Assembly (NCBI GenBank): GCA_035247945.1 | Contig: DATFHX010000028.1 | Location: 1-50,256, forward strand | Direction of reading: 5' to 3' | DNA length: 50,256 nt | Origin: DATFHX01 sp035247945 | Lineage (GTDB): Bacteria; Patescibacteriota; Saccharimonadia; Saccharimonadales; Saccharimonadaceae | Part shown: positions 41,613 through 49,608 of the stretch, in pieces | Layout of the letters: each line of letters opens with the position of its first letter | Position numbering within the stretch: the stretch's first letter is position 1 | Translations under genes and position numbers: made by a program | Notes under the pieces: model-generated | Database searches by the model: none | What the model was told of the DNA's origin: nothing | What the model saw: the letters and a program-made list of their open reading frames with translations, nothing else

Positions 41613-43838
41613 CTATATGTATTTACTAATCAGCGCCTGCGAAGCCTCCTTGAGCTTCTCCGGCGTACCTTCAAACATAATCTGCCCACCCTTATCGCCA
41701 CCATCGGGACCTAGGTCAATAATCCAGTCAGCCTGGCGAATTATATCGAGGTTATGTTCAATCGTAATGACCGTATTACCATCATCAACGAGACGGTTAA
41801 TAAGATTGTGGATCCTCGTAATATCTGAAACATGTAGCCCCGTAGTCGGCTCATCCAGGACATAGACACTGCCTTTTTTATGAAGTTCGCTCGCAAGCTT
41901 AATGCGCTGACATTCACCACCAGAAAGCGTACTTAGTGGCTGACCAAGCGTAAGGTATTCAAGGCCAACATCATTGAGGGCTTGCAGCTTCTTAGAGATA
42001 TCCGGAAGATCAAAGAATTCATTCGCCTCCGCCATAGTCAGTTCGAGCACGTCGGTAATAGACTTGCCGTTAAACTTGTAGGTGAGTACCTCTTCTTTAA
42101 AGCGTTTGCCGTTACAAACCGGACAGAGCGTCTTTGCATCGTCGAGAAAGCCAAGGTTCTGCGTAAGTACACCCGCGCCCTTACAGATATCACAGGCGCC
42201 CTTCGAGTTAAAGCTAAAGAGTCCCGCATCGACACTATTCGCTTTCGAGAATGCCTTTCGGATATCATCCATAATACCTATATAGGTTGCAGGGTTAGAT
42301 CTGCTATTCGCGCCGACAGGGGATTGGTCAACAACAATCGCGTCCGGATGCTGTTTCAAAAATACCTGATTAATAAGTGAGCTCTTTCCCGATCCAGCAA
42401 CGCCAGTAATCACCGTAAAGACTTCGGTCGGAATATCTACTGAAACGTGCTGCAGGTTATTAATGTGCGCATCAACAATAGGGAGTTTACCGTTTGGCGT
42501 TCGCACCTTCGTCTTAATCGGCGCCTGATCCTTAAGATGCTTTCCCGTAAGCGTATCAGACTTCAGGAGCTCGGCGTATGTTCCTTCAAACATCACCTGT
42601 CCACCCCCAGCACCAGCCACTGGCCCCATATCGACAATATGATCCGCCGCCTCAATAACATCCGGGTCATGCTCCACCACAAGAACGGTATTGCCTTGAT
42701 CGCGAAGTTTTCGGAGGAGATCATTCAAACGGTGGACATCCCGTGGATGGAGACCTACGCTTGGTTCATCAAAGATATAAAGAGAATCAACTAAACTCCC
42801 ATTAAGATGCTTTACCATTTTCACACGCTGCGACTCACCACCAGAAAGTGTATCTGTCATCCGATCAAGACTCAGATACCCAAGACCAATCTCAACCAAA
42901 TTATTGAGCCGCTCATGCAGCGTTTTAATAATCGAATGACTCTCGGTAGTATTCAGTTTTTCAATCACCGTAATAAGCTTATCCACCTGCATTCTGTTCA
43001 GGTCGGCAATATTGTACCCTTCAATTTTAGAAGAGAGGGCAGCGCGGTTCAGCCTGGCACCATGACACATTTCACAGGGACCCATGACAAGAAACTGACC
43101 CATTATTTTCTGGGTCCGTTCAGACATAGTCTTAATATCAGTCAGAATATACTTACGTGTAAACTTATCAACTACACCTTCAAGTGTAAGATTAACCCCG
43201 GCAACATCCACCTTTACTGGCTTCATATGGTAGAGTTCATGGAGCTCAGCCGGAGTAAAGTCTTTTAACTTCTTATCATTATCAAAAAGTCCCGATGCCT
43301 GAATTGTCTTAAGTGACCAATCCTTCTGTACTTCATAGAGGCGAATCGCACCTTCGTTAATCGACTTATTCATGTCAAAGGCTGCCTCCATATCAAGACT
43401 GAGCATTTGTCCAAGACCATTACAGTTATGGCACATTCCCATAGCATCGTTAAACGAGAACATATTGGCGTAGCCAATATGGGGCTGTCCAAACCGAGAA
43501 AACATAAGGCGGAGAAGGGAAGCGATATCGGTGACCGTACCAACGGTAGAGTGTGACCCACCGCCAAGTGGCTTCTGGTCCACAATCACTGCCATGCTGA
43601 GATTCTTTATCTCATCCGCCTCTGGCTGGCTAATCTTCGGTAGGAAGTTGCGGACGAACATACTGAAATTTTCATTGAGGAGCCGCTGCGATTCTGCTGC
43701 AATCGTATCAAACACAAGACTCGATTTCCCCGAGCCCGAAACACCCGTAAAGATAGTTATCTTTCGTTTCGGAATCTTAATAGAAATATTTTTAAGATTA
43801 TTTTCTCGGGCACCCCGTATTTCAATATATTCCTGCAT
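41613..43838 (-). CDS. UvrA-like ABC ATPase lacking the UvrB-binding domain
   Basis: 741 residues, two ABC modules. Walker A GVSGSGKSS (about residue 33) and GVAGSGKSS (about 485); signatures LSGGESQRV (about 335) and LSGGECQRI (about 640); Walker B IFDEPSVGLH and VLDEPTTGLH. Zinc Cys pairs CHNCNGLG, CEMCHG, CDICKGAG and CPVCNG. The length and lack of the UvrB-binding and long insertion segments fit class II UvrA (UvrA2/DrrC-like), associated with tolerance to DNA-binding drugs. It lies behind and on the same strand as the VOC gene, 33 bases apart. Confidence 0.9.
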   Translation of the reverse strand: MQEYIEIRGARENNLKNISIKIPKRKITIFTGVSGSGKSSLVFDTIAAESQRLLNENFSMFVRNFLPKISQPEADEIKNLSMAVIVDQKPLGGGSHSTVGTVTDIASLLRLMFSRFGQPHIGYANMFSFNDAMGMCHNCNGLGQMLSLDMEAAFDMNKSINEGAIRLYEVQKDWSLKTIQASGLFDNDKKLKDFTPAELHELYHMKPVKVDVAGVNLTLEGVVDKFTRKYILTDIKTMSERTQKIMGQFLVMGPCEMCHGARLNRAALSSKIEGYNIADLNRMQVDKLITVIEKLNTTESHSIIKTLHERLNNLVEIGLGYLSLDRMTDTLSGGESQRVKMVKHLNGSLVDSLYIFDEPSVGLHPRDVHRLNDLLRKLRDQGNTVLVVEHDPDVIEAADHIVDMGPVAGAGGGQVMFEGTYAELLKSDTLTGKHLKDQAPIKTKVRTPNGKLPIVDAHINNLQHVSVDIPTEVFTVITGVAGSGKSSLINQVFLKQHPDAIVVDQSPVGANSRSNPATYIGIMDDIRKAFSKANSVDAGLFSFNSKGACDICKGAGVLTQNLGFLDDAKTLCPVCNGKRFKEEVLTYKFNGKSITDVLELTMAEANEFFDLPDISKKLQALNDVGLEYLTLGQPLSTLSGGECQRIKLASELHKKGSVYVLDEPTTGLHVSDITRIHNLINRLVDDGNTVITIEHNLDIIRQADWIIDLGPDGGDKGGQIMFEGTPEKLKEASQALISKYI

Positions 43839-43871
43839 GCTTATCCTTACTTCCTACCGTCAACCATCAAT

Positions 43872-44249
43872 CTATTCTTCTACTAAGAGTACCCGGTTAC
43901 CTTCTGGGTCCGCAAGGGTAACAAACTTCACACCTGAACCAGGCCCATAGAGGTCATCTTGGACAGTGCTCACATCGGCACCTTTTTCTTTTAGCTCATC
44001 GTACGCCTTCTTTGCGTCTGCGGTTGCAAAGTAAATAGCCAGCGAGTCTGGTCGCATTGACTCCTCAGCAAGACCAAGCGTAATGGAAACACCACCTTCA
44101 GGAAGTGCGAGGGTAATCCACCAGTTCTTTTCATCCTGACGGTAATCCTGTGTAACCTCAAGACCAAGAAGATCTGCGTAGAAGTTTGTCATTTTTGGCA
44201 TATCCTTCACGGTAATAGAAAACATTGAAAGTTTTTTCGCGAGTGGCAT
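43872..44249 (-). CDS. VOC-family (glyoxalase/bleomycin-resistance-like) protein
   Basis: 125 residues. MFSITVKDMPKMTNFYADLL is the first beta-alpha-beta motif of the vicinal-oxygen-chelate fold; VKFVTLADPEGNRVLLVEE, with the metal-ligand Glu, ends it. AAAGGAA precedes ATG 44249. It may bind or modify a small hydrophobic compound. It stands before the UvrA-like gene and is divergent from a MarR gene whose promoter region (near 44288) has a near-palindromic TTTACTATATACTAAA. Together they look like a drug- or stress-response module. Confidence 0.88.
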   Translation of the reverse strand: MPLAKKLSMFSITVKDMPKMTNFYADLLGLEVTQDYRQDEKNWWITLALPEGGVSITLGLAEESMRPDSLAIYFATADAKKAYDELKEKGADVSTVQDDLYGPGSGVKFVTLADPEGNRVLLVEE

Positions 44250-44328
44250 TTTTGATAGTTCCTTTCACTTGCATTTTTATAACGTTTACTATATACTAAA
44301 GATACTTGATATTAAAGGTATTGTCAAC

Positions 44329-44790
44329 ATGAATAAAGATGAACTCCAGAAAAAAGTAATCGCCACAGCTGCAGAAAATGGCATGCATGCAATTCTCTTT
44401 CGTAATACCGTTGGTCGTAAGGTTGGGCTGAATATTACCGATTCGCAGTGTATGAGCATTCTTGGAATTCTTGGCGTGTCCACCCCAACGGAACTCACTA
44501 GATACACCGGCCTTACGACAGGATCTACCACAATTATGCTCGATCGTCTCGAAGCGATTGGATACATCAAACGAAAGCCAAATCCCGCAGATCGACGCGG
44601 CGTTCTCATTGAGATCAATCAGGAAGTCTGGCAAAAGAATGCCGGTGCTATGGTCGTCAACCTACAAAAAACCTTATGGGACATGCTCTCTAGCTACAGT
44701 AAAGATGAACTCGTCACCATCCTCGACTTCATTACGCGCTTTTCTCAAAGTGTTAAAGATGAATCCGAACGCCTAGAAAAAACAGCATAA
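44329..44790 (+). CDS. MarR-family transcriptional regulator
   Basis: 153 residues. The winged helix-turn-helix spans about 40-100: TDSQCMSILGILGVSTPTEL, then LTTGSTTIMLDRLEAIGYIK and RKPNPADRRGVLIEI as the wing (the MarR DRR motif). I use ATG 44329 with AAAGG nine bases upstream; a longer frame lies over the promoter. It is followed by the flavin reductase gene after 26 bases and is divergent from the VOC gene, so it may control both directions. Confidence 0.9.
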   Translation: MNKDELQKKVIATAAENGMHAILFRNTVGRKVGLNITDSQCMSILGILGVSTPTELTRYTGLTTGSTTIMLDRLEAIGYIKRKPNPADRRGVLIEINQEVWQKNAGAMVVNLQKTLWDMLSSYSKDELVTILDFITRFSQSVKDESERLEKTA

Positions 44791-44816
44791 ATAGATAAAA
44801 GGTAAGCAGGGGGTTT

Positions 44817-45533
44817 ATGTCCTACACCGTAACACTCATCAAGAAAGAACTCGTCGCAAAAGATACTATGGCGTTTTACTTTAGTAAGCCTGACGGTTTT
44901 ACCTATAAGGCTGGGCAATACGCCGACTATACCCTTATAAATCCACCAGAAACAGATGCTGAGGGCAATAAACGAACCTTTTCTTTCGCCAGCGCACCCT
45001 ACGAAGACTCTCTCATGATTACAACGAGACTGCGAGATACTGCCTTTAAACGAACACTCCAAGCGCTTAAAGAGGGGAGCCCCGTCCAACTTGACGGTCC
45101 CTTTGGAAGTTTTGCGCTTCCACAAAATCCAACCACTCCAGCAGTCCTTATCGCCGGTGGTATTGGCTGTACGTTTGCACGGAGCATGTTACTCCAGGCG
45201 GTACATGACAAGGCACCAAACCCTATAACACTCTTCTCATCTAACTACACCAAAGAAGATGCACCGTTTTTTGATCTTTTCACCAACCTCGCAGCCAGAC
45301 ATGAAAACATTACCTTCATTCCCACAATGACAAACGATGCACATCCATCTTGGACGGGTGAGCGTGAACCAATAAGTATGTCGCTCATAGCCAAGTATCT
45401 CGAAGACCCCACCGTGCCAACATATTACCTCTCTGGCACAGGGGAGATGGTAAATGCCATGCGCACCATGCTCCTTGACGCAGGAGTAAATCGATTCAAT
45501 ATTCGCATAGATAATTTTGTTGGATATTCGTAA
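44817..45533 (+). CDS. Ferredoxin-NADP+ reductase-like flavoprotein
   Basis: 238 residues. The FAD-binding barrel has YKAGQYADYTL and RTFSFASAP (flavin-binding RxYS variant: R-T-F-S). The NAD(P) part has AVLIAGGIGCTFARSM and TYYLSGTGEMVNAM. No iron-sulfur cluster domain is fused, so it takes electrons between NAD(P)H and a separate partner. GCAGGGGG precedes the ATG. It is probably cotranscribed with the MarR gene. Substrate unknown. Confidence 0.87.
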   Translation: MSYTVTLIKKELVAKDTMAFYFSKPDGFTYKAGQYADYTLINPPETDAEGNKRTFSFASAPYEDSLMITTRLRDTAFKRTLQALKEGSPVQLDGPFGSFALPQNPTTPAVLIAGGIGCTFARSMLLQAVHDKAPNPITLFSSNYTKEDAPFFDLFTNLAARHENITFIPTMTNDAHPSWTGEREPISMSLIAKYLEDPTVPTYYLSGTGEMVNAMRTMLLDAGVNRFNIRIDNFVGYS

Positions 45534-45551
45534 CGCAGCTACCCACAAACT

Positions 45552-45579
45552 TTGAAAAATATCGTTATCATTATATAAT
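45552..45579 (+). promoter_or_regulatory. Promoter of the RNHCP leader
   Basis: TTGAAA (45552-45557), 16-base spacer, TATAAT (45574-45579). The first ATG downstream is only eight bases away (45588), so the leader peptide would be translated from a leaderless mRNA. Confidence 0.7.
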
Positions 45580-45587
45580 CTACTCAT

Positions 45588-45692
45588 ATGTTGCATAGTA
45601 GTAATTACTCAACCATTGTGATGTCACCAGCCCTAACCAAGGGCCCTCTTCGGCTGGCTTCACTTTCATTACTACTTCAATCACAAAACTAA
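45588..45692 (+). CDS. Putative leader peptide of the RNHCP gene
   Basis: 34 codons from ATG 45588 to TAA 45690-45692. The peptide begins MLHSSNYSTIVM and ends with a Leu/Ser-rich part (RLASLSLLLQSQN). It starts eight bases after a good -10 and spans the first arm and the second arm of an attenuator. Its position, length and overlap with alternative stems suggest it senses ribosome movement instead of making a useful protein. Confidence 0.55.
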   Translation: MLHSSNYSTIVMSPALTKGPLRLASLSLLLQSQN

Positions 45693-45737
45693 AATAGCTT
45701 TGCTAACCAGCAGCCAGCCGTGATCAGGCTGGTTTTT
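45627..45737 (+). promoter_or_regulatory. Transcription attenuator before the RNHCP gene
   Basis: Four arms: CCAGCC (45627-45632), GGCTGG (45652-45657), CCAGCC (45714-45719) and GGCTGG (45727-45732) followed by TTTTT (45733-45737). Arms 1-2 and 3-4 pair as stand-alone hairpin and terminator, while arms 2-3 form an alternative antiterminator. The terminator lies only 16 bases before the RNHCP ATG. Arms 1 and 2 lie inside the leader peptide frame, so ribosome position would decide the outcome. Confidence 0.65.
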
Positions 45738-45753
45738 GTGTAGCAAGGTCTTT

Positions 45754-46251
45754 ATGAAGCGTAATGAACGCAGCTCTTTTAAATGGCAACAAAAACAACT
45801 CGACAAACACCGTCAGCGGGCAAGAAAACAAGAACGAAATAATGGTGGCTTCCGCTGTACACACTGTAAATGGTGGGTCCCTACCAACGAACATATCGGT
45901 ACATCAAATCGTAACCATTGCAATTTCTGCCTCTGGTCACGTCATGTCGATGAGCGAAAAGGTGACAGGAAAGCAACGTGTAAAGCTGGGATGAAACCTA
46001 TAGCGCTCACATTTAAACATGAAGGATATCTCAAGCAAGGCGAGCTCATGCTTGTGCATCAGTGCACTGGTTGCAATAAATATTCCATTAACCGCATCGC
46101 TCGTGACGACCCAGAAGATGGCATACTCGCTCTATTCGAAGCTTCTCTCACGAGTCCACTACTCAAAAAGCAGCTCGCCGTCCACAATATCTCTATCCTC
46201 ACCGGAGAAGATAGAAAGGATATAATAATTCAGCTTTTCGGAAAAAATTAA
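45754..46251 (+). CDS. RNHCP-domain protein
   Basis: 165 residues, basic. RCTHCKWWVP (about 33), RNHCNFCLWSRHVD (about 52, the name-giving motif) and CTGCNKYSINRIA (about 108) give three Cys pairs for a zinc-binding fold. The family is small and of unknown function; it is widespread in some actinobacteria and CPR. AAGG lies five bases before ATG 45754. Expression is probably controlled by the leader-peptide attenuator directly upstream, which hints at a role in response to translation stress. Confidence 0.85.
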   Translation: MKRNERSSFKWQQKQLDKHRQRARKQERNNGGFRCTHCKWWVPTNEHIGTSNRNHCNFCLWSRHVDERKGDRKATCKAGMKPIALTFKHEGYLKQGELMLVHQCTGCNKYSINRIARDDPEDGILALFEASLTSPLLKKQLAVHNISILTGEDRKDIIIQLFGKN

Positions 46252-46273
46252 ATACTGTCAACCCCTAGGAAAA

Positions 46274-46299
46274 GAGGCTGGTACATAAGCACCGGCCTC
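46274..46299 (-). terminator. Intrinsic terminator
   Basis: On the minus strand GAGGCCGGT pairs with ACCAGCCTC (one mismatch), then TTTTCC. It ends the 46311-46553 gene. Confidence 0.7.
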
Positions 46300-46310
46300 C
46301 TCCCAAACAT

Positions 46311-46553
46311 CTATAGGCCCAGCGCATCGTATATAGCCTGGTCTACCTGCTCCACAGTGCATCCTGGCTTGACCGTGATGGCAAGCGCAGCCCGGTCACC
46401 ACCCAGCCATCGGCCGATCTGACCCGCGACGGGTGACTCTTCTTTTTGGATCAGCTCCTCGAGCCTACTTATCAGCTTGTCGTATGCCCTTGAAGTGATA
46501 CCGGCTACGGCATACCGCCGCACTTGGTCACCGTATGCTTCCTCTACTCGCAC
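46311..46553 (-). CDS. Hypothetical small GC-rich protein
   Basis: 80 residues from GTG 46553, which follows TTGGAGGTGGGTA, a ribosome site nearly identical to that of the dikinase gene. The sequence begins MRVEEAYGDQVRRYAVAGIT and ends TVEQVDQAIYDALGL, a mixed alpha/beta small domain. No family recognised. Monocistronic with its own terminator. Confidence 0.6.
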   Translation of the reverse strand: MRVEEAYGDQVRRYAVAGITSRAYDKLISRLEELIQKEESPVAGQIGRWLGGDRAALAITVKPGCTVEQVDQAIYDALGL

Positions 46554-46694
46554 TACCCACCTCCAATGTCGGGATACTACCACCGTATCTCATTATGGTA
46601 GTGCAGCGCAAGCATCAAACCTACAATCGACTTGTGGCCAATAAAAATAACCCCCCCCAGGAGGTTGGTGATCCTTAACAGAGTGAGATCCCGA

Positions 46695-46724
46695 GACGGG
46701 AGTGGCATAGCGGCCACTCCCGTC
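46695..46724. repeat. Strong hairpin downstream of the 46738 gene
   Basis: GACGGGAGTGGC (46695-46706) pairs perfectly with GCCACTCCCGTC (46713-46724). No T-run follows on either strand. It probably stabilises or ends the minus-strand mRNA of the 46738-47364 gene. A C8 run lies nearby at about 46652-46659. Confidence 0.55.
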
Positions 46725-46737
46725 AGGAGATGGTCAG

Positions 46738-47364
46738 CTACCCTTCGAGCGCCTGGCGCTGCGGCGGGAGCACGACTGGCGGACGCACTGGACGCAGCTT
46801 CCGGTACACGTACGTGGAAGCCAGGAACAGCAGCGCCGCCGCGTAGAGTCCGAGACCCACGAGCAGCACGTCACAGAACGCTCGCTCCACCGACACGAGG
46901 TTTCGCTGGAGACCGATGCTGATGTTGCCGAGCGACGCCAGAATGGCCGTGAACACGGTCGCCAGGGTAGTGCCCATCAGGAGCAACGCCGCCGCGGGAA
47001 GAACCCTGAGGCAGTCCAGCTGGACGTATCCCGCGTAGAACGCCAGGAGGGTCAGGACGACGATCCCCACGATGACGATCTCACCCGGACTCTGCCAGTC
47101 GAGATACGCCATGTAGGGCTCGCGCGACCCCGTCCACGGCGTGACTTCGTAGAGCGTAAGGGAACGGTTGTTGACCTCGGCGCTGTAAAGCCGACCACTG
47201 GCGTACATCAGGAAGAGCGGGACGGCGAAGAGCGCCATGCGCCCAGCCCGCTCGATCTCCATGTCGATGTAGCCGAGCGCGAGGCAACCGAGCGCCGACA
47301 GGATGGCCAGCGCAAGCGTGAAGCCTGAGCCGGTGACCATGTACAGCGGGTTGTAGGGAAGCAT
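46738..47364 (-). CDS. Hypothetical polytopic membrane protein (GC-rich)
   Basis: 208 residues, about five membrane helices (near 12-33, 42-55, 96-115, 122-145, 170-192) and an external-looking loop with SGRLYSAEVNNRSLTLYEV. The C-terminus is Pro/Arg-rich (YRKLRPVRPPVVLPPQ). AAAGG precedes ATG 47364. No family recognised. It is among the most GC-rich genes in the window, with its own hairpin downstream. Confidence 0.65.
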   Translation of the reverse strand: MLPYNPLYMVTGSGFTLALAILSALGCLALGYIDMEIERAGRMALFAVPLFLMYASGRLYSAEVNNRSLTLYEVTPWTGSREPYMAYLDWQSPGEIVIVGIVVLTLLAFYAGYVQLDCLRVLPAAALLLMGTTLATVFTAILASLGNISIGLQRNLVSVERAFCDVLLVGLGLYAAALLFLASTYVYRKLRPVRPPVVLPPQRQALEG

Positions 47365-47591
47365 CCCATACCTTTCGTCGATTCCGATACCCCCGGATCT
47401 ATTTCTACTTTCTGGTAGCTGACAATGAAAGGGGCGTTACAGGAAGGAAATGAACTCATTCCCATAGCGCCACATTCATTCTCACTCTATTAAGGTACTA
47501 CACGTAAGTAGTGCGTATATATTTATATCAGAAATGAAAAATATGTCAATAATTGAATCGGTTAATTACCATAGGTGCTACCATAGGATAC

Positions 47592-48212
47592 ATGAATGAG
47601 GCTCCTATTGAATATGAAGTAAAGTTTTTTCCTATTAACCTGAAGGATATACAGCAGAGGCTCCAAGATGCAGGAGCGTCGATAAAGACACCTGAACGGT
47701 TGATGCGTCGCTGTGTGTTCGCCACAGAAGCAAATCCAGGTATGACCTGTACGTATGTCCGCATTCGCGATGAAGGCAATAAAATCACGATGAGCGCCAA
47801 ACAGCATGCTGCAAATGGTAAGATAGACTCACAAAAAGAATACGAAACTACAGTCGGTGATTTTGAAACCACCCGCCATATCCTTCTGCAGGCCGGTTTG
47901 AAGCAAACAGGCTACCAGGAGAATAAGCGCGAAACGTGGCAAATGCCAGATGGTACGTTGATTGAGCTTGAGACTTGGCCGCAGCTTCCAAATTATCTAG
48001 AGATTGAAGGAAAGAGCGAAGACGCCGTGAAGAAAACGGCGGCCTCTCTGAGGCTCGACTGGAACAAGCACATTATCCAGTCGAATGACCATCTCTACGC
48101 AAAGCATTGGAACATGGACAGGAGTATCGTTTTAGAGAAGCTGTCACATCTTACATTCGAGAGTACTAACCACAAGACGACTGAGCCTGACGGTCCTATG
48201 CGTAAAAAGTAA
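47592..48212 (+). CDS. CYTH-domain protein (class IV adenylate cyclase/thiamine-triphosphatase-like)
   Basis: 206 residues. EYEVKFFPI (about residue 7) is the ExExK motif that starts CYTH domains; CTYVRIRDEGNKITMSAKQ supplies the basic strands, KEYETTV the acidic one and YLEIEGKSEDAV a late acidic strand. CYTH enzymes hydrolyse or cyclise triphosphates inside an eight-stranded tunnel. ATG 47592 is favoured over the longer frame because the ExExK then sits at the usual place. A weak TACCAT lies seven bases upstream. The true substrate cannot be told. Confidence 0.88.
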   Translation: MNEAPIEYEVKFFPINLKDIQQRLQDAGASIKTPERLMRRCVFATEANPGMTCTYVRIRDEGNKITMSAKQHAANGKIDSQKEYETTVGDFETTRHILLQAGLKQTGYQENKRETWQMPDGTLIELETWPQLPNYLEIEGKSEDAVKKTAASLRLDWNKHIIQSNDHLYAKHWNMDRSIVLEKLSHLTFESTNHKTTEPDGPMRKK

Positions 48213-48261
48213 AGACGGCTATACTAAAAGACGGCCACAAACCACAACCGAGGGAGGACCC

Positions 48262-48771
48262 ATGGGTTCGATCCTTGCCGAAGCAGCTGGCAGCAACCAG
48301 CTGGACGAGGCAGCACTTGCTGCCGCCGTATTCGAGCTTGCCGAAAAGGGCGAGCTCGGCATACGGTTCACCGAACAAGTCATCACCCTGGAGCGCCGTT
48401 CGGCTCCGATCGACAACCTGGATGACGCGCTGCGGTATCTGCGCTCGCGCATTCTGCCACATCGAACGGCTACCGTTTCCACAAACACGCATGCTCGACC
48501 GGTCTTCGTGTGCATGCAAGATGTGCGCAAGAAGGCTGCGCGGAGCCAGCCACGTCGTGATCCGGGCGCAAGTGCTCTTCGTGAGGGCACTATCAGCTGG
48601 CTTCTCTGGTCGTGCAGCGGCGAGCGTGACGCTGAGGTGCTGGTTCGTATCAACACGTGGGTAGCGAACAACCGCCTCCCTGCGTGGTGGATCGGTAACA
48701 GATGGATGGGTGCGTCGTCTGCGATCCAGTTGCAGAAAACGTTCAAAGCCCTGACGCAGGCGTTCGCGTAG
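48262..48771 (+). CDS. Hypothetical GC-rich protein
   Basis: 169 residues. The N-terminal half is helical and acidic (DEAALAAAVFELAEKGELGI), the C-terminal half Trp-rich (WLLWSCSGERDAEVLVRINT, WWIGNRWMG). No membrane helix or known motif. GAGGGAGGA precedes ATG 48262 and TATACT lies upstream near 48223. A strong terminator follows, so it is monocistronic like other GC-rich genes here. Confidence 0.6.
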   Translation: MGSILAEAAGSNQLDEAALAAAVFELAEKGELGIRFTEQVITLERRSAPIDNLDDALRYLRSRILPHRTATVSTNTHARPVFVCMQDVRKKAARSQPRRDPGASALREGTISWLLWSCSGERDAEVLVRINTWVANNRLPAWWIGNRWMGASSAIQLQKTFKALTQAFA

Positions 48772-48776
48772 CTCAA

Positions 48777-48806
48777 AGCCCCTCCCTACGCAAGTGGGGA
48801 GGGGCT
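48777..48806 (+). terminator. Terminator hairpin
   Basis: AGCCCCTCCC (48777-48786) pairs perfectly with GGGAGGGGCT (48797-48806), followed by CATTAAACTTT. Confidence 0.75.
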
Positions 48807-48870
48807 CATTAAACTTTAGTTATCATCTATCGAGACACCCTCATACGCGCATAGTATAAAATAGAGAAAG

Positions 48871-49608
48871 ATGTTTCATAAAACGCGTCATAAGATAGGA
48901 AACAACTTCATCGATGTCCGCCGATCAGCCTCGAAGGGTCAGGCAATCCTCTTTATTCACGGTATCGGCGTTTCAAGTAATTACTTTATTCCTTTAGCGG
49001 AACGTATGGCGAATCACTATGAAGTCCACCTTCTCGATATGCCAGGATATGGAACTACTCCCAAGCCACAGCATCCTCTTAGTCCAACCGAACAAGCCCA
49101 GGTGGCGATCGCGTACATGAAAAAACTCGGACTAAAAGACGCCGCCATCATAGGTCAATCTATGGGTTGTCAAACAGCGGCGCACGTTGCCGCTCAGTAT
49201 CCAGAGGGATGCGCTAAACTCATCCTTATTGGACCAACGGTCAACAAATGGGAGCGTACTCTTTTATCCCAAGCAGGAAGACTCCTTATCGATACATTCA
49301 GAGAATCAACTAAGATGAATGCCATTGTGCTCCATGACTATTTCCACATGGGTCTTCCTGCATACCTTATCACATCCCGTGCCATGATTGAGGATCATAT
49401 TGAGGACACCCTTCGCCGCGTTACTATTCCAACGTGCATCATTAGAGGCTCACGAGACGGCATAGCTCCAGAAAAATGGATTCGGTATCTTGCAACCATC
49501 ACAGAGAATAGCACGGAAGTTCACAGTGTCAAAGGCGCTCCACATAATGTCCAATTTTCAAATGACAGGGAAGTATACGAGCTATGCGATCATTTCTTAA
49601 AGCAATAA
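48871..49608 (+). CDS. Alpha/beta-fold hydrolase
   Basis: 245 residues. ILFIHGIGVSSNYFIPLAER has the oxyanion-hole HG motif, IIGQSMGCQTAAHVA the nucleophile elbow (G-x-S-x-G, Ser at about 97), RGSRDGIAPEKW the acid Asp and GAPHNVQFSN the catalytic His. The exact substrate is unknown; similar proteins are esterases or lipases. TATAAA lies ten bases before the ATG. Its last 25 bases overlap the next, also hydrolase-like gene. Confidence 0.88.
   Translation: MFHKTRHKIGNNFIDVRRSASKGQAILFIHGIGVSSNYFIPLAERMANHYEVHLLDMPGYGTTPKPQHPLSPTEQAQVAIAYMKKLGLKDAAIIGQSMGCQTAAHVAAQYPEGCAKLILIGPTVNKWERTLLSQAGRLLIDTFRESTKMNAIVLHDYFHMGLPAYLITSRAMIEDHIEDTLRRVTIPTCIIRGSRDGIAPEKWIRYLATITENSTEVHSVKGAPHNVQFSNDREVYELCDHFLKQ

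Noticed and set aside
46652..46659. C8 run as phase-variation tract
   Set aside because: It lies in an intergenic region and does not touch a start codon or a -10/-35 spacer that I can identify.
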